This document shows positions 1-11,587 of a stretch of DNA of 64,000 bases, one piece after another (the stretch's first letter is position 1; every line of letters starts with the position of its first letter). The notes beneath the pieces were generated by a model. The model was not told where the DNA came from and did no database searches. It saw only the letters and a list, made by a program, of their open reading frames with translations. The stretch is from contig CATNEN010000038.1 of NCBI GenBank assembly GCA_950097015.1, positions 20,186,001-20,250,000 on the forward strand, written 5' to 3'. Position numbers and translations under genes: made by a program. This DNA comes from Macrostomum hystrix (Eukaryota > Platyhelminthes > Macrostomidae).

Positions 1-209
1 GAGAATTTTAATTTGGAGTTAGGGATCTGGGAGAATTTGAATCTGGAGTTAGGGATCTGGGAGAATTTAAATCTGGAGTTAGGGATCTGGGAGAATTTTA
101 ATTTGGAGTTAGGGATCTGGAAGAATTTTACTCTGGAGTTAGGGATCTGGGAGAATTTAAATCTGGAGCTGGGAATCTGGGAGAATAGAAATCTGAAATT
201 TGGGAATTA
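1..209. repeat. 30-bp minisatellite at window edge
   Basis: About seven copies of a 30-bp unit built around GGAGTTAGGGATCTGG followed by GAGAATTT and a short variable AT stretch. It is cut by the window edge. The open frame through it exists only because 30 is divisible by three. Confidence 0.95.
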
Positions 210-924
210 AGAATTCGTAGTCTAAGGGATTGGTAGCTAAAGCTAATAAAAAAAAATCTAAAACAAAATGAAGTAGAGAAAACACAGTCGAAAAGAACAG
301 TTACTAAAATTTGGATAAACAGGTTATATTTATTTATACTTACCTCATGTTCGGCGCTAAAGATACAACGCCTAAAAATACAAGAACAATTTAGTTTTAC
401 TATGCTGCTTTAGGTCTGTATATAGATAGGGAGATACTCAGGGGATATTATATAATGCTAGTGACACCCATATAGAGACAAAAGTACGCTTGCTTATTTA
501 ACTGAATTGTTGTTATTAGTTCGCATTTCAAAGCAAGGACAGAAGTTAGTAGCGGAATATTTAAATTCAATCAACAGTTTCAATTAACAAACGCAATTAT
601 GTAATTATGGAGTTACAGCGGAAGTTCAACTACTTGACCGGCTTTTATAATAAAAAAAGGAACCAAAGCGATAAAGAAACAGAAAGCAATTTAACCAACA
701 AGCACTGGGATCTATCGACCGGTCCTGTTTGAGTCCATTTTGCTCAAACAGATTCTACTTTTCAAAAAATTACACACCATATTAAGTATTTGAAACAGTT
801 TACTAGTGAGTAATATCTGCCGTATATACCCCAACAGAGTTCTTCGCCAATTCGCCAACCTCGCAAATGGCACACAATGCCCCCCAGGTCACGTGATTGC
901 TTATGGTTTAACCAATAGTGAACT
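210..924. other. Non-coding, downstream of PSMB3
   Basis: AT-rich sequence without a recognisable exon. It lies 3' of the minus-strand PSMB3 gene and should contain its 3' UTR. No convincing RNA gene or mobile element was seen. Confidence 0.5.
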
Positions 925-1545
925 TTAGTCCATCCGGGTCTTAAGTGTGTGCACGGTCACGTGGTCGCGCTCAATCAGGTAGACGTGGCAGCCCCAGCCG
1001 CTAGCGGCGTCCCTATCGAATGCGTTCAGCATGGCTTGGCTGATGCATTCGACCAATTCGTCAGAGGACATGTCCGGACGCCACAAAGTCTCGCACATGC
1101 CGAACATCTGCTCGGTACAGGTGCCGCTAACGGCGAAATCTTCCGGCTCCATTGGGCAGCCAATCAGATCCATTGTGGCAACGTATGGCTCCATGGTTAC
1201 AGGGTCTAGGCCGGCAACTACTGGCTCAACAAAATAAGGCCCAAATCGACGCTCGTACAACAGATTCGAGATCATATTCATTAGGGTGCGCGGCCTGACG
1301 GATTTATTCTCGCGCAATTCGTATAGATTTTTGCGAAACTGCATTCGTTGAAACACAGTCTGAGTGTCCGTAGCCAGACCGGGGAACCCGACAAACAGTC
1401 TGGGGCCAAGCTGTTTCACCTTGTCGAATTCCATGCTAATAGTCTGCATCTGAACACCGAAGCGTAGATCGCTGGCAATGGCCACACAGTCCCGACCTTT
1501 CATAGCCATGACGCAGCCACCATTGTAGGACATAGGATTAGACAT
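925..1545 (-). CDS. PSMB3: 20S proteasome subunit beta type-3
   Basis: Non-catalytic beta-3 subunit of the 20S core particle, which forms part of the inner beta ring with the catalytic beta-1, -2 and -5 subunits. The 206-residue single-exon ORF matches the family's usual length (about 205). Its start is [13 protein letters not shown]. Family blocks follow in order: [59 protein letters not shown] and [13 protein letters not shown], then [17 protein letters not shown] and a terminal TLKTRMD. As expected for beta-3 there is no processed N-terminal Thr nucleophile. A 3' splice site (CCTTTCAG on the minus strand, exon from 1555) lies only 10 nt before the ATG, with no upstream exon seen. A 33-bp minisatellite begins about 50 nt beyond that site. 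Confidence 0.96.
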   Translation of the reverse strand: MSNPMSYNGGCVMAMKGRDCVAIASDLRFGVQMQTISMEFDKVKQLGPRLFVGFPGLATDTQTVFQRMQFRKNLYELRENKSVRPRTLMNMISNLLYERRFGPYFVEPVVAGLDPVTMEPYVATMDLIGCPMEPEDFAVSGTCTEQMFGMCETLWRPDMSSDELVECISQAMLNAFDRDAASGWGCHVYLIERDHVTVHTLKTRMD

Positions 1546-1604
1546 GCTGTAGTCGCTGAAAGGACATTGTTGCGAAGTAAGATGGGAGTTGAGCAGACGG
1601 AAAC

Positions 1605-2100
1605 ACTACGGGACACAGGGTTCTGTATAATACAGGTTCTACAGGACACAGGGTTCTGTATAATACAGGTTCTACAGGACACAGGGTTCTGTATAATACT
1701 GGTTCTACAGGACACAGGGTTCTGTATAATACTGGTTCTACAGGACACAGGGTTCTGTATAATACTGGTTCTACAGGACACAGGGTTCTGTATAATACAG
1801 GTTCTACAGGACACAGGGTTCTGTATAATACTGGTTCTACAGGACACAGGGTTCTGTATAATACTGGTTCTACAGGACACAGGGTTCTGTATAATACTGG
1901 TTCCACAGGACACAGGGTTCTGTATAATGCTGGTTCTACAGGACACAGGGTTCTGTATAATACTGGTTCTACAGGACACAGGGTTCTGTATAATACAGGT
2001 TCCACAGGACACAAGTTGCTGTACAATACAGGGTCCTAAAGAACACAACGTTCTGTATAATACTGGTTCAACAGGACACAAGGTTCCATAGGACACATGG
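1605..2100. repeat. 33-bp minisatellite upstream of PSMB3
   Basis: About 15 copies of a 33-bp unit containing GGACACAGGGTTCTGTATAA followed by a TACTGGTTCTACA variant. It lies immediately 5' of the PSMB3 splice acceptor, so it would be in the outron or 5' intron. ORFs appear on both strands because the period is a multiple of three; none is a gene. Confidence 0.95.
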
Positions 2101-3552
2101 TTCTATATTCTTAGCTTTAATAGTAAAAATGGTAAAAGCTCACTCAAAAGGATGTTATGCCTCTGTAAAATAAAAAGTCAAGCCTCTGAGTAAGCCAGCA
2201 TGTGCTGCAAGTAAGTGCATACGATATATTTGGTAAGCTAATTAATAGATAAACAAACAACATTACAGGGATTTGAAATCTAGAGACTGAGACTTTTTGT
2301 TATTTGGGTACAGGGGATATTATAAAGAAATTAAATCGTACACAAGCTAATTTTTACTGCAAACAAACAAACAAAAAATAACTATCACAAGCAGCAAAAA
2401 GTCAAACAGTTTTGTTCCTGCAATCCGGCAGTCAAATCTGTATTTTTGGTTGGACGACATCACTTGGTTGGACGATGTTTTCAGTGAGAAGCCACACGAT
2501 TCACGAACAAACTATTGCTATACAATTTAGAGGTGCTACTACAGCAAATTGACGAGAAAAAATCTGTGCTGTAGAGACGAGCAGGTGACATAATACACAT
2601 ATGGAAACATTTAATAAAGGGAGGCTTGCGTGTTTAGGTCTGCAAAAATTCTACCATCACAATTCTGAGACAAAAACACAGCAACTTTAAATACTGTTAC
2701 AAACACACAACATCAATTCTTTAATCTAAACTATAGTACAACTGATATAATAATTAAACGAGAATACAAAAACTTTTTCTCAGAATGCATGTAAGCGGAA
2801 AACAACAAAGAATAACAAAGTGCAATTAGGGTAAAATGACATAATAAAGTCAATCAATGGAGATTACTTTTCTGTCAACTGAAAAGCCTAAACATCGTTA
2901 TCTACGAAAGTAAAATGACACTTATCGATACCAAAAGTAACAACGTAACGTTAATGGCATTTTCTATATATTTGAAGGGGCACGAATTGCTAGTCTAGTA
3001 TACTATTTCAGGAAAACACACATGGTTTTGATATAGAACGAAGATAGATAATAAACTATTGATTAATTTTAAGTATACGACTTTATTGCCAGCTTATGCC
3101 GGATATGATAATGAGGATAATTAAAAGACTGGAAGATAAAACTACTATACACTACGAGAATGACACATCAAGTACAAAAGCCAGCTGTGTATACAGTGTA
3201 CGCGTAAAGGTATTGAGTTTTGAGTGCTTAAAAATGGCCTTTTTATTTTAAAGCGAAGGAAAATATGCATAGCAAGTGATAAACACACTTGAACAGAGCA
3301 AGAAGCAAGCTAATTTTATATTTATAACATTTTAACAAACTTTCTGTTCACAACAATGTTTTTAGTGATGGAATAAAAAGCAGCGACTGGAGGGTCTAAA
3401 CTTATGCTCGGTGTTTTATCACACGATCAGACAGATCACTAGACTAGAAGACTAATAGAATAGTATTGATAATTTCGTTCTTATCATATCAAAATCATAG
3501 CAACAATATGCGAGTACAATGCGCCCAATAGAGCAACAAATTAATTGTGAGC
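2101..3552. other. Intergenic, no feature recognised
   Basis: AT-rich sequence between the presumed PSMB3 promoter side and the 3' end of the RCAN gene. No exon, tandem array or mobile element was recognised. Confidence 0.5.
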
Positions 3553-4359
3553 TCAATTTTCAGGCGCTCCGGGACGTCGAGTTTGAATCATGCGCGGCCT
3601 CGAAGCGGCGCCGCCGCCATTGATTTTCCTAGTCAAATTGGCGCCGCATCCGTTGACGATTTCGCCATCAGCCTGGCAGTCTATATCAGCGCAAGGTGTT
3701 ACAACAATGTCCGGATGATGCATCTCACTAGCGGAGTGCAGAGTGTGATCCTCACCAGGCGCTAAAGAGGCTAAAGCCGATAGCACATCGTAGCTAACTA
3801 CCGGCGCATCTTCCGGGTGCTGCTCCCAGCCAACTGGCGGCGAAGCTGGCGGAGATATTAAAAACAATTTATCCGGCTGCGGCGGCAATAAGGAATTCTC
3901 GCCTAGCCTAATAGCCGCCCAGCTGGCAAAGTAAACGGAAACCTCGCAGCCGGCCACAGTCTGGCGATGCATTCGCAGCCTGGCTAGAAGGGCCAGCTCT
4001 GGCCGGCTCATTGTGACCTGGGCCCGGCGAAATGTGCGTAAATAATGAAACTGACAATCTGGATCGATCTCTCTAAATAGAGATTCGAACTCTTGACGCA
4101 TCGACTCCGAGGCGAATAGAGATGGTGGGAGGCCATTAACAGCCAGCATTAGGGGCACTTCTTCCTCGTCGGATTCCTCAGCTAAGTGCTCGTCTTGAAC
4201 TAATTCTGCATTGTTGCGCACTGGGAAATGCTCCTGCTGCGGCTGCTGCTGGTGTCCATGAATAGCACTATCGCTATCGTTATTAGTGACCTCTTGTAGG
4301 CCTAGGGCGCGCAAACTCTCGGCAACGCTTTTCTCGACGTCTTGCTGGTGGCGCTGCAT
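3553..4359 (-). CDS. RCAN: Calcipressin (regulator of calcineurin)
   Basis: Binds and modulates the phosphatase calcineurin in the cytosol. The ORF gives 268 residues. An RRM-like N-terminal half runs from about LMLAVNGLPPSLF to CEVSVYFA. The family signature FLISPPASPPVGWE follows, then SYDVLSALASLAPGE, a PDIVVT segment that fits the calcineurin-docking PxIxIT consensus, and a C-terminal IQTRRP (TxxP motif). All match vertebrate RCAN order. The start chosen is the ATG at 4359, not the upstream ATG at 4449, because a clear 3' splice site (CACATTTTCAG) sits 13 nt before it; the extra 30 codons lie across that acceptor and would be outron. The acidic Gln-rich N-terminal region (about residues 20-70) is longer than in human RCAN1. 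The whole CDS is one exon. Confidence 0.94.
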   Translation of the reverse strand: MQRHQQDVEKSVAESLRALGLQEVTNNDSDSAIHGHQQQPQQEHFPVRNNAELVQDEHLAEESDEEEVPLMLAVNGLPPSLFASESMRQEFESLFREIDPDCQFHYLRTFRRAQVTMSRPELALLARLRMHRQTVAGCEVSVYFASWAAIRLGENSLLPPQPDKLFLISPPASPPVGWEQHPEDAPVVSYDVLSALASLAPGEDHTLHSASEMHHPDIVVTPCADIDCQADGEIVNGCGANLTRKINGGGAASRPRMIQTRRPGAPEN

Positions 4360-4531
4360 TGCGCATCGCTTGCTGAAAATGTGCACAAAGGGGTTGATTT
4401 TAGAGTCAAGAAAAAATGCAAACATTAAACTATATAAAAAGCCTTTCATTACATTGCATCAAGCTTATAAAATAACACCGGGAAAGAGTCTTAAATTACG
4501 AAATTACTCGTTTATGAATTCAGGGATTAAG

Positions 4532-4822
4532 GGCTGATCAGAGATGACTTCAGGGGTCGAGGAATGATTAGAGATGACTTCAGGGATTAAGGGCTGATCA
4601 GAGATGACTTCAGGGATTGAGGACTGGTCAGAGATGACTTCAGGGATTAAGGGCTGATCAGAGATGACTTCAGGGATTGAGGACTAGTCAGAGACGACTT
4701 CAGGTATCGAGGGATGATTAGAGATGACTTCAGGGATTAAGGGCTGATCAGAGATGACTTCAGGGATTGAGGACAGGTCAGAGACGACTTCAGGGATCGA
4801 GGGATGATTAGAGATGACTTCA
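4532..4822. repeat. 30-bp minisatellite upstream of RCAN
   Basis: About nine to ten copies of a 30-bp unit containing GGGCTGATCAGAGATGACTT. Many copies contain the 8-bp palindrome CTGATCAG. It lies about 170 bp upstream of the RCAN splice acceptor. Confidence 0.93.
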
Positions 4823-5557
4823 TAAGGGAGGTAGTGGAGATAAATATATTTTCTACACAAAAGAGTTAACGCAATAATCAAAGAACTAAGACCACAAAAC
4901 ACGTTGAGCTTACTTAGTCAGAAAAGACATGACTCATTTATATACATGCACAAATAGGCCTTCATAATTCATAACAGTTTAACATCATGAGCGCGACTAA
5001 TTTCCACAGTAGAGCAAGAACGCTGTGGCAGCACTAAAAGACAAACAAGATGGTCGAAATCAAAGCGCCGTTTCGGTTGGACAAAATACCGGCCATTCAC
5101 CATTCTCCGTCTCTCTATTCGAAATCACATTAGCCAAAGAGTTGAAATTTGAAATCATAATTGCAAAAATGATAAGTAAATAAAAAACGGTATTTCCAGT
5201 CACTTTTGCCATTGATAGTTATTAGGAAACGCCACTTGACAAAACTTAATATTGTTATCCGACTCTAAAATAAACCAATGCAATGATTAATTTTAAATAA
5301 CAAGCAAAAACTGCAAGACAGACAGACTGCTTCTTTGCTGCGTAGCATTGGGCAGGAAATATATGAATCTGCGTAGTTTTAGAAGGCCATTAAATTGGGC
5401 GAGATGAAGAGGAGACGGAAACGGGTGTAAGTTTGTATCCAGGAAGTAGCTAATCAATCAATATAGAGGATATCCCAGTTCTCATGGGGCTAAAGGGTTG
5501 AAGACACTTAAGAAGAGAAATTTAATTAATGGAACACTAGCGGTCCAGCCCAGCCAA
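4823..5557. other. Intergenic, no feature recognised
   Basis: Unique sequence between the RCAN upstream repeat and the 3' end of the NOL11-like gene. No exon or element could be supported. Confidence 0.45.
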
Positions 5558-6932
5558 TCACAGAGTGACCTTGACTATACTGTAAGACGATTGGCTGCTA
5601 ACGGTACCAGAAGCCGTTAGCTTATCAGCTAGGCCAGTTGTCACAATTGGCATAGAGTCTAACAGAGCTTCTAGCCTGGCGCGTTGAAACTGCAATTCGG
5701 CTAAATTGTTCACAATTTCCGATAGGCCGGCCAGAGAGGCGGCGCTAATTGGCGTCGTGGCCGATGATAGCCTAGTATCGCCAGACGATCTGGCGCCAGC
5801 CGCTAGCTGATTAAAGTTAGCCGTCAATAGTAGGTCAAGCCAGGTCACTAGTAAGTCTAGATCAATAGTAATGGACGACTCAGAAGCTGCGGCAGTCAAC
5901 TGGGCAGTTAGATAGGCCCAAAGAATGCGCAACTGATCAATAGTTAGCTGGCGCAGCGAAAACAGAATTGCGCTGTCGGATATGCGACCGCCTTCGCCTA
6001 TGGTGGCGGCCAGCTCAGCCAATAGGCTTGCGCCGCCATTCTCCTGGAATAGAAACGAATATAAGATTAATAAGAATAAACACGATATGTCCTACACTGA
6101 CTGCCGCCACAGACTCTTCACCGACTGCTGCTAGACTCCACACTGACTGCCGCCAGACTCCACACTGACTGCTGCTAGACTCCACACTGACTGCCGCCAG
6201 ACTCCACACTGACTGCGACCACAGACTCCACACTGACTACAGCCAGACTCAACACTGACTGCCGCCAGACTCCACACTGACTACCGCCAGACTCCACACT
6301 GACTACAGCCAGACTCCACACTGACTGCCGCCACAGACTCTACACTGACTACAGCCAGACTCAACACTGACTGCCGCCACAGACTCCACACTGACTACAG
6401 CCAGACTCAACACTGACTGCCGCCAGACTCCACACTGACTACCGCCAGACTCCACACTGACTACCGCCAGACTCCACACTGACTGCCGCCAGACTCCACA
6501 CTGACTACAGCCAGACTCCACACTGACTGCCGCCACAGACTCTACACTGACTGCCGCCACAGACTCCACACTGACTGCCGCCACAGACTCTACACTGACT
6601 GCCGCCACACTGACTGACTTCACAATAACTACCTACGTAAAAAAACATCAATTTTGCTTTCAGTACATTACCTTCCATAGCTTCAGCTTTTCATTGTCAG
6701 GCATTGATTTGCAACAACGGGACAAGCAGGCCTGCAATCGCCTACAGAAATCTTCTACTTCATTTGGTACGGTAGTACAGTCTGGCTCTAAATAGCGACT
6801 GTCTGTGTCGATGCCCATTGTTTCTTTTGCTGACATAATCGTCCCATTTAAGTCAGTAGATTTCACAGGCCCAATGGATTTCACCTCTTCAATGGCAGCC
6901 TGGCTGCGCCTGTGACTGTTTAGTTTTCGCTT
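5558..6932 (-). CDS. NOL11-like protein, last two exons (5' part not found)
   Basis: Two minus-strand exons join in frame: 6932-6672 (87 codons, between TTTTCAG and a GTAATG donor) and 6043-5558 (161 codons plus stop, after TTCTATTCCAG), giving 248 residues. The last exon has an alpha-helical region with LRILWAYLTAQL and then LDLLVTWLDLLLTANFNQL, ending YSIVKVTL. This resembles my recollection of the C-terminus of the U3-snoRNP/t-UTP protein NOL11 (a conserved ..WLDLLLDA.F.. helix and a YSIEVLEL-like end), which works in rRNA transcription and pre-18S processing in the nucleolus. That family is usually about 700 residues, so the N-terminal beta-propeller part should lie in further exons at higher coordinates; none could be recognised up to 13 kb. 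The assignment is tentative. The intron (6044-6671) is almost entirely a minisatellite. Confidence 0.5.
6096..6622. repeat. 22-24 bp minisatellite in the NOL11-like intron
   Basis: More than 20 copies of a unit containing CAGACTCCACACTGACTGCC, alternating between 21, 22 and 24 bp forms (an extra CA, or GCTG/ACAG variants). It fills most of the intron 6044-6671. Confidence 0.94.
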
Positions 6933-9900
6933 CTGAAAATATAGGTCGAATATTTGATTAGTGAAGATATTTAAAAAGGCATGTCAAGTTGTAGCCTTAA
7001 AAATCCATTAGTCTAATTTTATTAAAGTATTTATCTAATATGAAATATCTAGACTATCAGAGCTACTGTAGACAGTGTGCCATAGCAATCCTAAGGTGGA
7101 ATAGATTGTGTGTCATGACAATTTTCAAACCATACAGTGGCATAAACAGTGCATCATGGCAATCTTTAAATCTCAAATCTTGCAAGTGATTTTTTCCAGT
7201 AACATGTTTTATATCCTTGCTTGGGATTTCACAGGTCACTGTATTTAGCTTGCATGATAAATAAAGTTCTTGCATTCTAATTTAGCGAGTGTATCATGGC
7301 ATTTGGCCAAGTAAGTTTCACACTTAGCAACTTTGTGGACAAGCAAGAGTATGCTAGATGCCATTCATATTAACACCATTTATTCTATTTAAGCCTTAGT
7401 GAAGTACTCTAGTTGATATTTGTTATTATTTTTATAATTATTATTCAAAAATAATGCATTACTTTTATAAGTTTTTATTAATAAGGGCCTAGATAAATTT
7501 AAATACATAAATAGCCAACTTGAAACTAGAAAATGAATTGCAGAAAAAATAAGTTTATTGTTGGAAAATATAAATTTAACTTCTTTATTTTGTTATATTT
7601 TTATTCATACCTGTAAAATATTTAAGTAAACCAGATCTTAGAAGCTTTTTATTAACTTAAAAGTACTTTTGTCATTTAAATGTAGAATATGCACCCATTA
7701 GCATAAAAATATCTTTAAGAGATAAAACTAATATTAATTAAAACCAATAAGTAAATATTAATAGTTTAGTTTACCAATAATTTTCTTATTGGCATGTAAA
7801 TAAGTGTGTAGTAAGTGTGTAATTTTTTCTATAAATTAAATTAGCACACAATGATATAAATCAAAACTTGGCACTATAAGTAATATATGCTTAAAATTTC
7901 TACCCTCCTGAAAAGAGAAGCTACAGTGCTTATACCAAGCATATTGTAAAATTATAGAGTAATAGGCCACCTAGCTACCTGAACAAATGAAATTGAGGCA
8001 CAGTACTATGGCCATAGTCAGGAAGATGTCATTTTACTCGGAAAATTCTGGTGTACACAGGGAAATTTTGGGCCAATCTTGGTATACACAGTGTACCACA
8101 GTTTAGAGAAAGTACCCCATGTTGTGCAATGGCATGCCATGAGACACAATTGTATGCTGTGCCACTGTGGGCATGGGGCCCTCCCCACCCACAATATCCT
8201 GAATCCTGATGCACGACTACATAAAATGTATTTTAAAAAACGGAAAATTGTATATGCACTGTTGTGAATTTATTGTGAAAAGGAAAAATGTTTTTTCCTG
8301 GTGCTAATTTTCTTTTGTTAAAGTTGATGAAATTTCACCATAAATGAAAACTGTTAAAGTTTGACTTTTACAATATTTTAAACTTCTGTTTTAATACATT
8401 TTGTAATGTTAACTACTTTGTAATATTGTGATAGTGCATACATTAGAATAATACCTACAATACCTATGGAATTAGCTGCTAATGAAAAGGAATAAACAGT
8501 CCCTGTTTCAGATGGATTTTGTAATGGACTGTAAATAGTAAATTGATGTCTATACAACATCTATTTGTTAAGCTACGGATAGGAATGGCTTTGCCACTTT
8601 TTTAAAGCCAAAAGAGTTTTATATTGGAAACAAAAAACATGCCTTGTCAGCATCGTACTCATATTCAATGTACTCCTAAATCAAAATTTGGTACTTTAAT
8701 ACTGCTCAGTGTAATAGAAGATATATATATATCCCATAATGTAGATAACAAAAAATGAAGTATATGCTTTTGGAAATTTTTAAATCCATGAAAAAACAAA
8801 AAAGTTATTGCAGCAATTTTTTTTCCAAGTCAAATCCATCTGGTCATCTGGATCACAGCCCCTTATAGGAAAAATGCATTACGAAAACAACTAGGGTAAA
8901 GCTAAGTTATAGAAAACAGTTACATCTTTTTAAAAAGTATCTGCTTTTGCTATTTTATCAAATAGAAAAAAGTTATTCCTGCTTTTTATCTAAAACTGAA
9001 CAAAGATTTTCATGTATCTTCAAACCAAACAGAGAATTTTATGTTTGGTTTTACAATTTGAGTGAGTGGTTTAATCTTATTTTAAGGAGTGAACTATCAT
9101 GAATTATGTAATTTGAAAGCATTTTTCATGCTCTATAAATAACTACATTTATGGTCATTTATTTGGCAAGCAACCACATACAATCTTCGTCTAAAGTACA
9201 TACTGAAAAATGTTGTTAAAAAGTATGCTTTTGCAATAAAAATTTCTACTGAAACATCAATATCTTTCTTTCCTCTTAATGCTTCATTGCACATCATGCC
9301 TCAGCTTGTAGATAATTTCTTCAACTTTCAAATTAGTTGTTCTGTGAAACACAATAGCTTGTTTCTGTCTTGCACGAGACCAAGGAAGAAGTCAAAATTC
9401 TTGTTTGGTTTTGAAGATACACTGTTTGGTTGTTGATACAATACCCTAGGCCTAAAATGTTGAACAAAAATTGTTATAACTTTTTTTCTTACTTTTGATA
9501 AGTGAGGTGTCTTTTAACTTCAAGACAAGTAGAATATATAACACAAGAATGGTCCAATTTTTTATTTTTAATTTCTTACTGGAGCCCCTAGCCATGATCC
9601 TGACTATGGTACTATGGCAGTGGACAATAGGCCTACATTGAAGCACTGCAAAAATGAAAAAAAAATAATTTTGTCATATCTCCACATCCCTACATAGGCA
9701 TATTACCAACCAATACTCTTTTTAGTAAAAAAATCTGATTAAAAGCTAAACTAGTCCTCTGTTTTGATGAAAAAGTTGCTAGAAAACATAAGCAATATAC
9801 CACTTCTATATAGTAACTAGACCTAGACCAAGTGAGCAACAACATGTAGGTAGGCCTAATAACTTTAATAGGCATGTCTACCCATCAATCACAAATAGGA

Positions 9901-11187
9901 AAGGCAGAGCTTATTCCCACGGTCCCGTGCTGATAATTTCAATTTTATCCACACGGATCCTTGCCAATAATTTTCTGCTTATCCACATGGCAGCTTGTAT
10001 GAATAGGTCTAAAACTCTTTATATAAATATGCTGTGCTGTTAAATTTTCGGCACAGGACTGTGGGAATAAGCACTTCCAATAGGAAATGGTTATATTAGC
10101 TAATAAATTAATAGTTGATTTGCTTTTCATACAGTAGGCCTACACTAGGTTAATAATAACATAACCAGCCATTGACATTGACATTAGGACTAGGCTAGCT
10201 AAATCTTTTGATTCATTAGGCCCTATTTATTTTTTTACAAAGAAGCAGAATCCAACATATAATCAATAAGCTACATTAACATAATGTAGATAAAAATAGT
10301 CTGGGTTACTTTCTTTCTTGAGCATAGCCTAGCGTATAGGCCTTAAGGGAATAGGCCAAGCATAGGCGTAGCTAAAAGTCTGAAACCTGATAGCAATAGC
10401 AATACATAACTCTGCTGCCACTCTCACCCAACCAGTTATCCCAAACTGTCACCAAACGCCCATAATTGCTTAGGACCATTGGTAGCTTTGAATATAGAGA
10501 CCATAAAGCCTATCTATTTAGAATGTAACTGGCTGGTAAATTATAAACCAAGGTTGTGTGCTAAAGCTATGCAGTGCAGTGTGAGTGACTGAGTGGATCG
10601 TAATTGTTACTCAATCAAATTTGATTTTTCGCAATATTGCTTAAAATGTTAAACAAAAAGTTTATAAGAAGGCTAAGAAATTGGCAAAAAAGTTTACTGT
10701 ATTACTCATAAAGTTTAAAGCTACTTTATAAGTTTCTAGAAAGGCTAGTAAATATTAATTACTTTAGCTCAAAATATGTGGCTTTCCATTTATTCGAAAC
10801 GCTAATTCGCCTTTTACAATTAAAAAACGTATATTGATCTTATTAATTCTTTGACTAGCATCTTATTGCTGCTGTAACTTCTAAACTTGAGCCCCAACTG
10901 ATCTAAAAAATCTGTAGGGTAATGTATCATCAACCAAACAAGAATGTGTATTATTTTCACTTCAAACCTAAGCTACATTTTTTCTATTTAAGATATGATG
11001 ATAAATAATAAGCCAAGTTAAGTGCAGCAGTACATAAAATTGCACTTTGTGCAATCAGCATCCAGCCTTGTGCCGGATCATACATTTTTTGGATAACCTT
11101 GTGAGAATAATATGTTTTGATTTAGAAAACTGCCAGTTTTCCTATACATACATGTACAGAACACTGTTCAAGTACTAGGCTGGGGCC
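6933..11187. other. AT-rich region, no gene recognised
   Basis: Over 4 kb of low-GC sequence with no ORF resembling a known family. It may be a long intron holding the missing 5' exons of the NOL11-like gene, or intergenic DNA. A more GC-balanced patch at about 8030-8230 has no recognisable coding content. Confidence 0.45.
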
Positions 11188-11200
11188 TAGCTACAAGAAT

Positions 11201-11575
11201 GGGGGGTTGGTGGCAAAGCGGTTATTGTGTTTGCCTCTCGCACCACTGTCCCTAAGTTCAATTCCACAGCAAGGCCACATTTATTTGTATGCACAGCCGC
11301 AGAGAGAAGGCTTGGGGGCTTGTTGTGCAATTTATGCTCTTGAGGGCCAACCTCCAAGGCACAGTGAAATGTACACTGCCTGACAATGAGAAAGTCAGGG
11401 CAGATGTACACACCTGTGTGAGCATATGCCTGCGTACGGTATCTGTGTGTGTGTGTGTGTGTGCTCAGGAGTCAGCAAAATGGGCAGAATTGCCTCCTTG
11501 CTGGCTGCAGGTCTAGTGTCACTAAATGATATGCCATTGCCTGCAGACCTGCAATTATTATTCTTTATTATTATT
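11201..11575 (+). mobile_element. tRNA-derived SINE (family A), complete with target duplication
   Basis: The 5' head has tRNA-like promoter boxes (TGGCAAAGCGG as box A, GTTCAATTCC as box B). The body is shared with three other copies in the window (TGACAATGAGAAAGTCAGGG, then CACACCTGTGTGAG, a GT microsatellite, and a TGGGCAGAATTGCCTCCTTG block), ending in an ATT-rich tail. The 12-bp direct repeat AGCTACAAGAAT flanks it exactly at 11189-11200 and 11576-11587. A perfect target duplication shows a retrotransposition event and suggests it is recent. Confidence 0.93.
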
Positions 11576-11587
11576 AGCTACAAGAAT

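Noticed and set aside
1500-2096. Overlapping 160-200-codon frames on both strands
   Set aside because: All derive from the 33-bp minisatellite upstream of PSMB3. Open frames on both strands of a tandem repeat are expected by chance.
3553-4449. Longer RCAN start at 4449
   Set aside because: The extra 30 codons are hydrophobic and AT-rich and cross a strong splice acceptor 13 nt before the ATG at 4359.
7063-10130. Several 60-70-codon frames in the AT-rich region
   Set aside because: No family resemblance, no coding-like composition and no paired splice sites.
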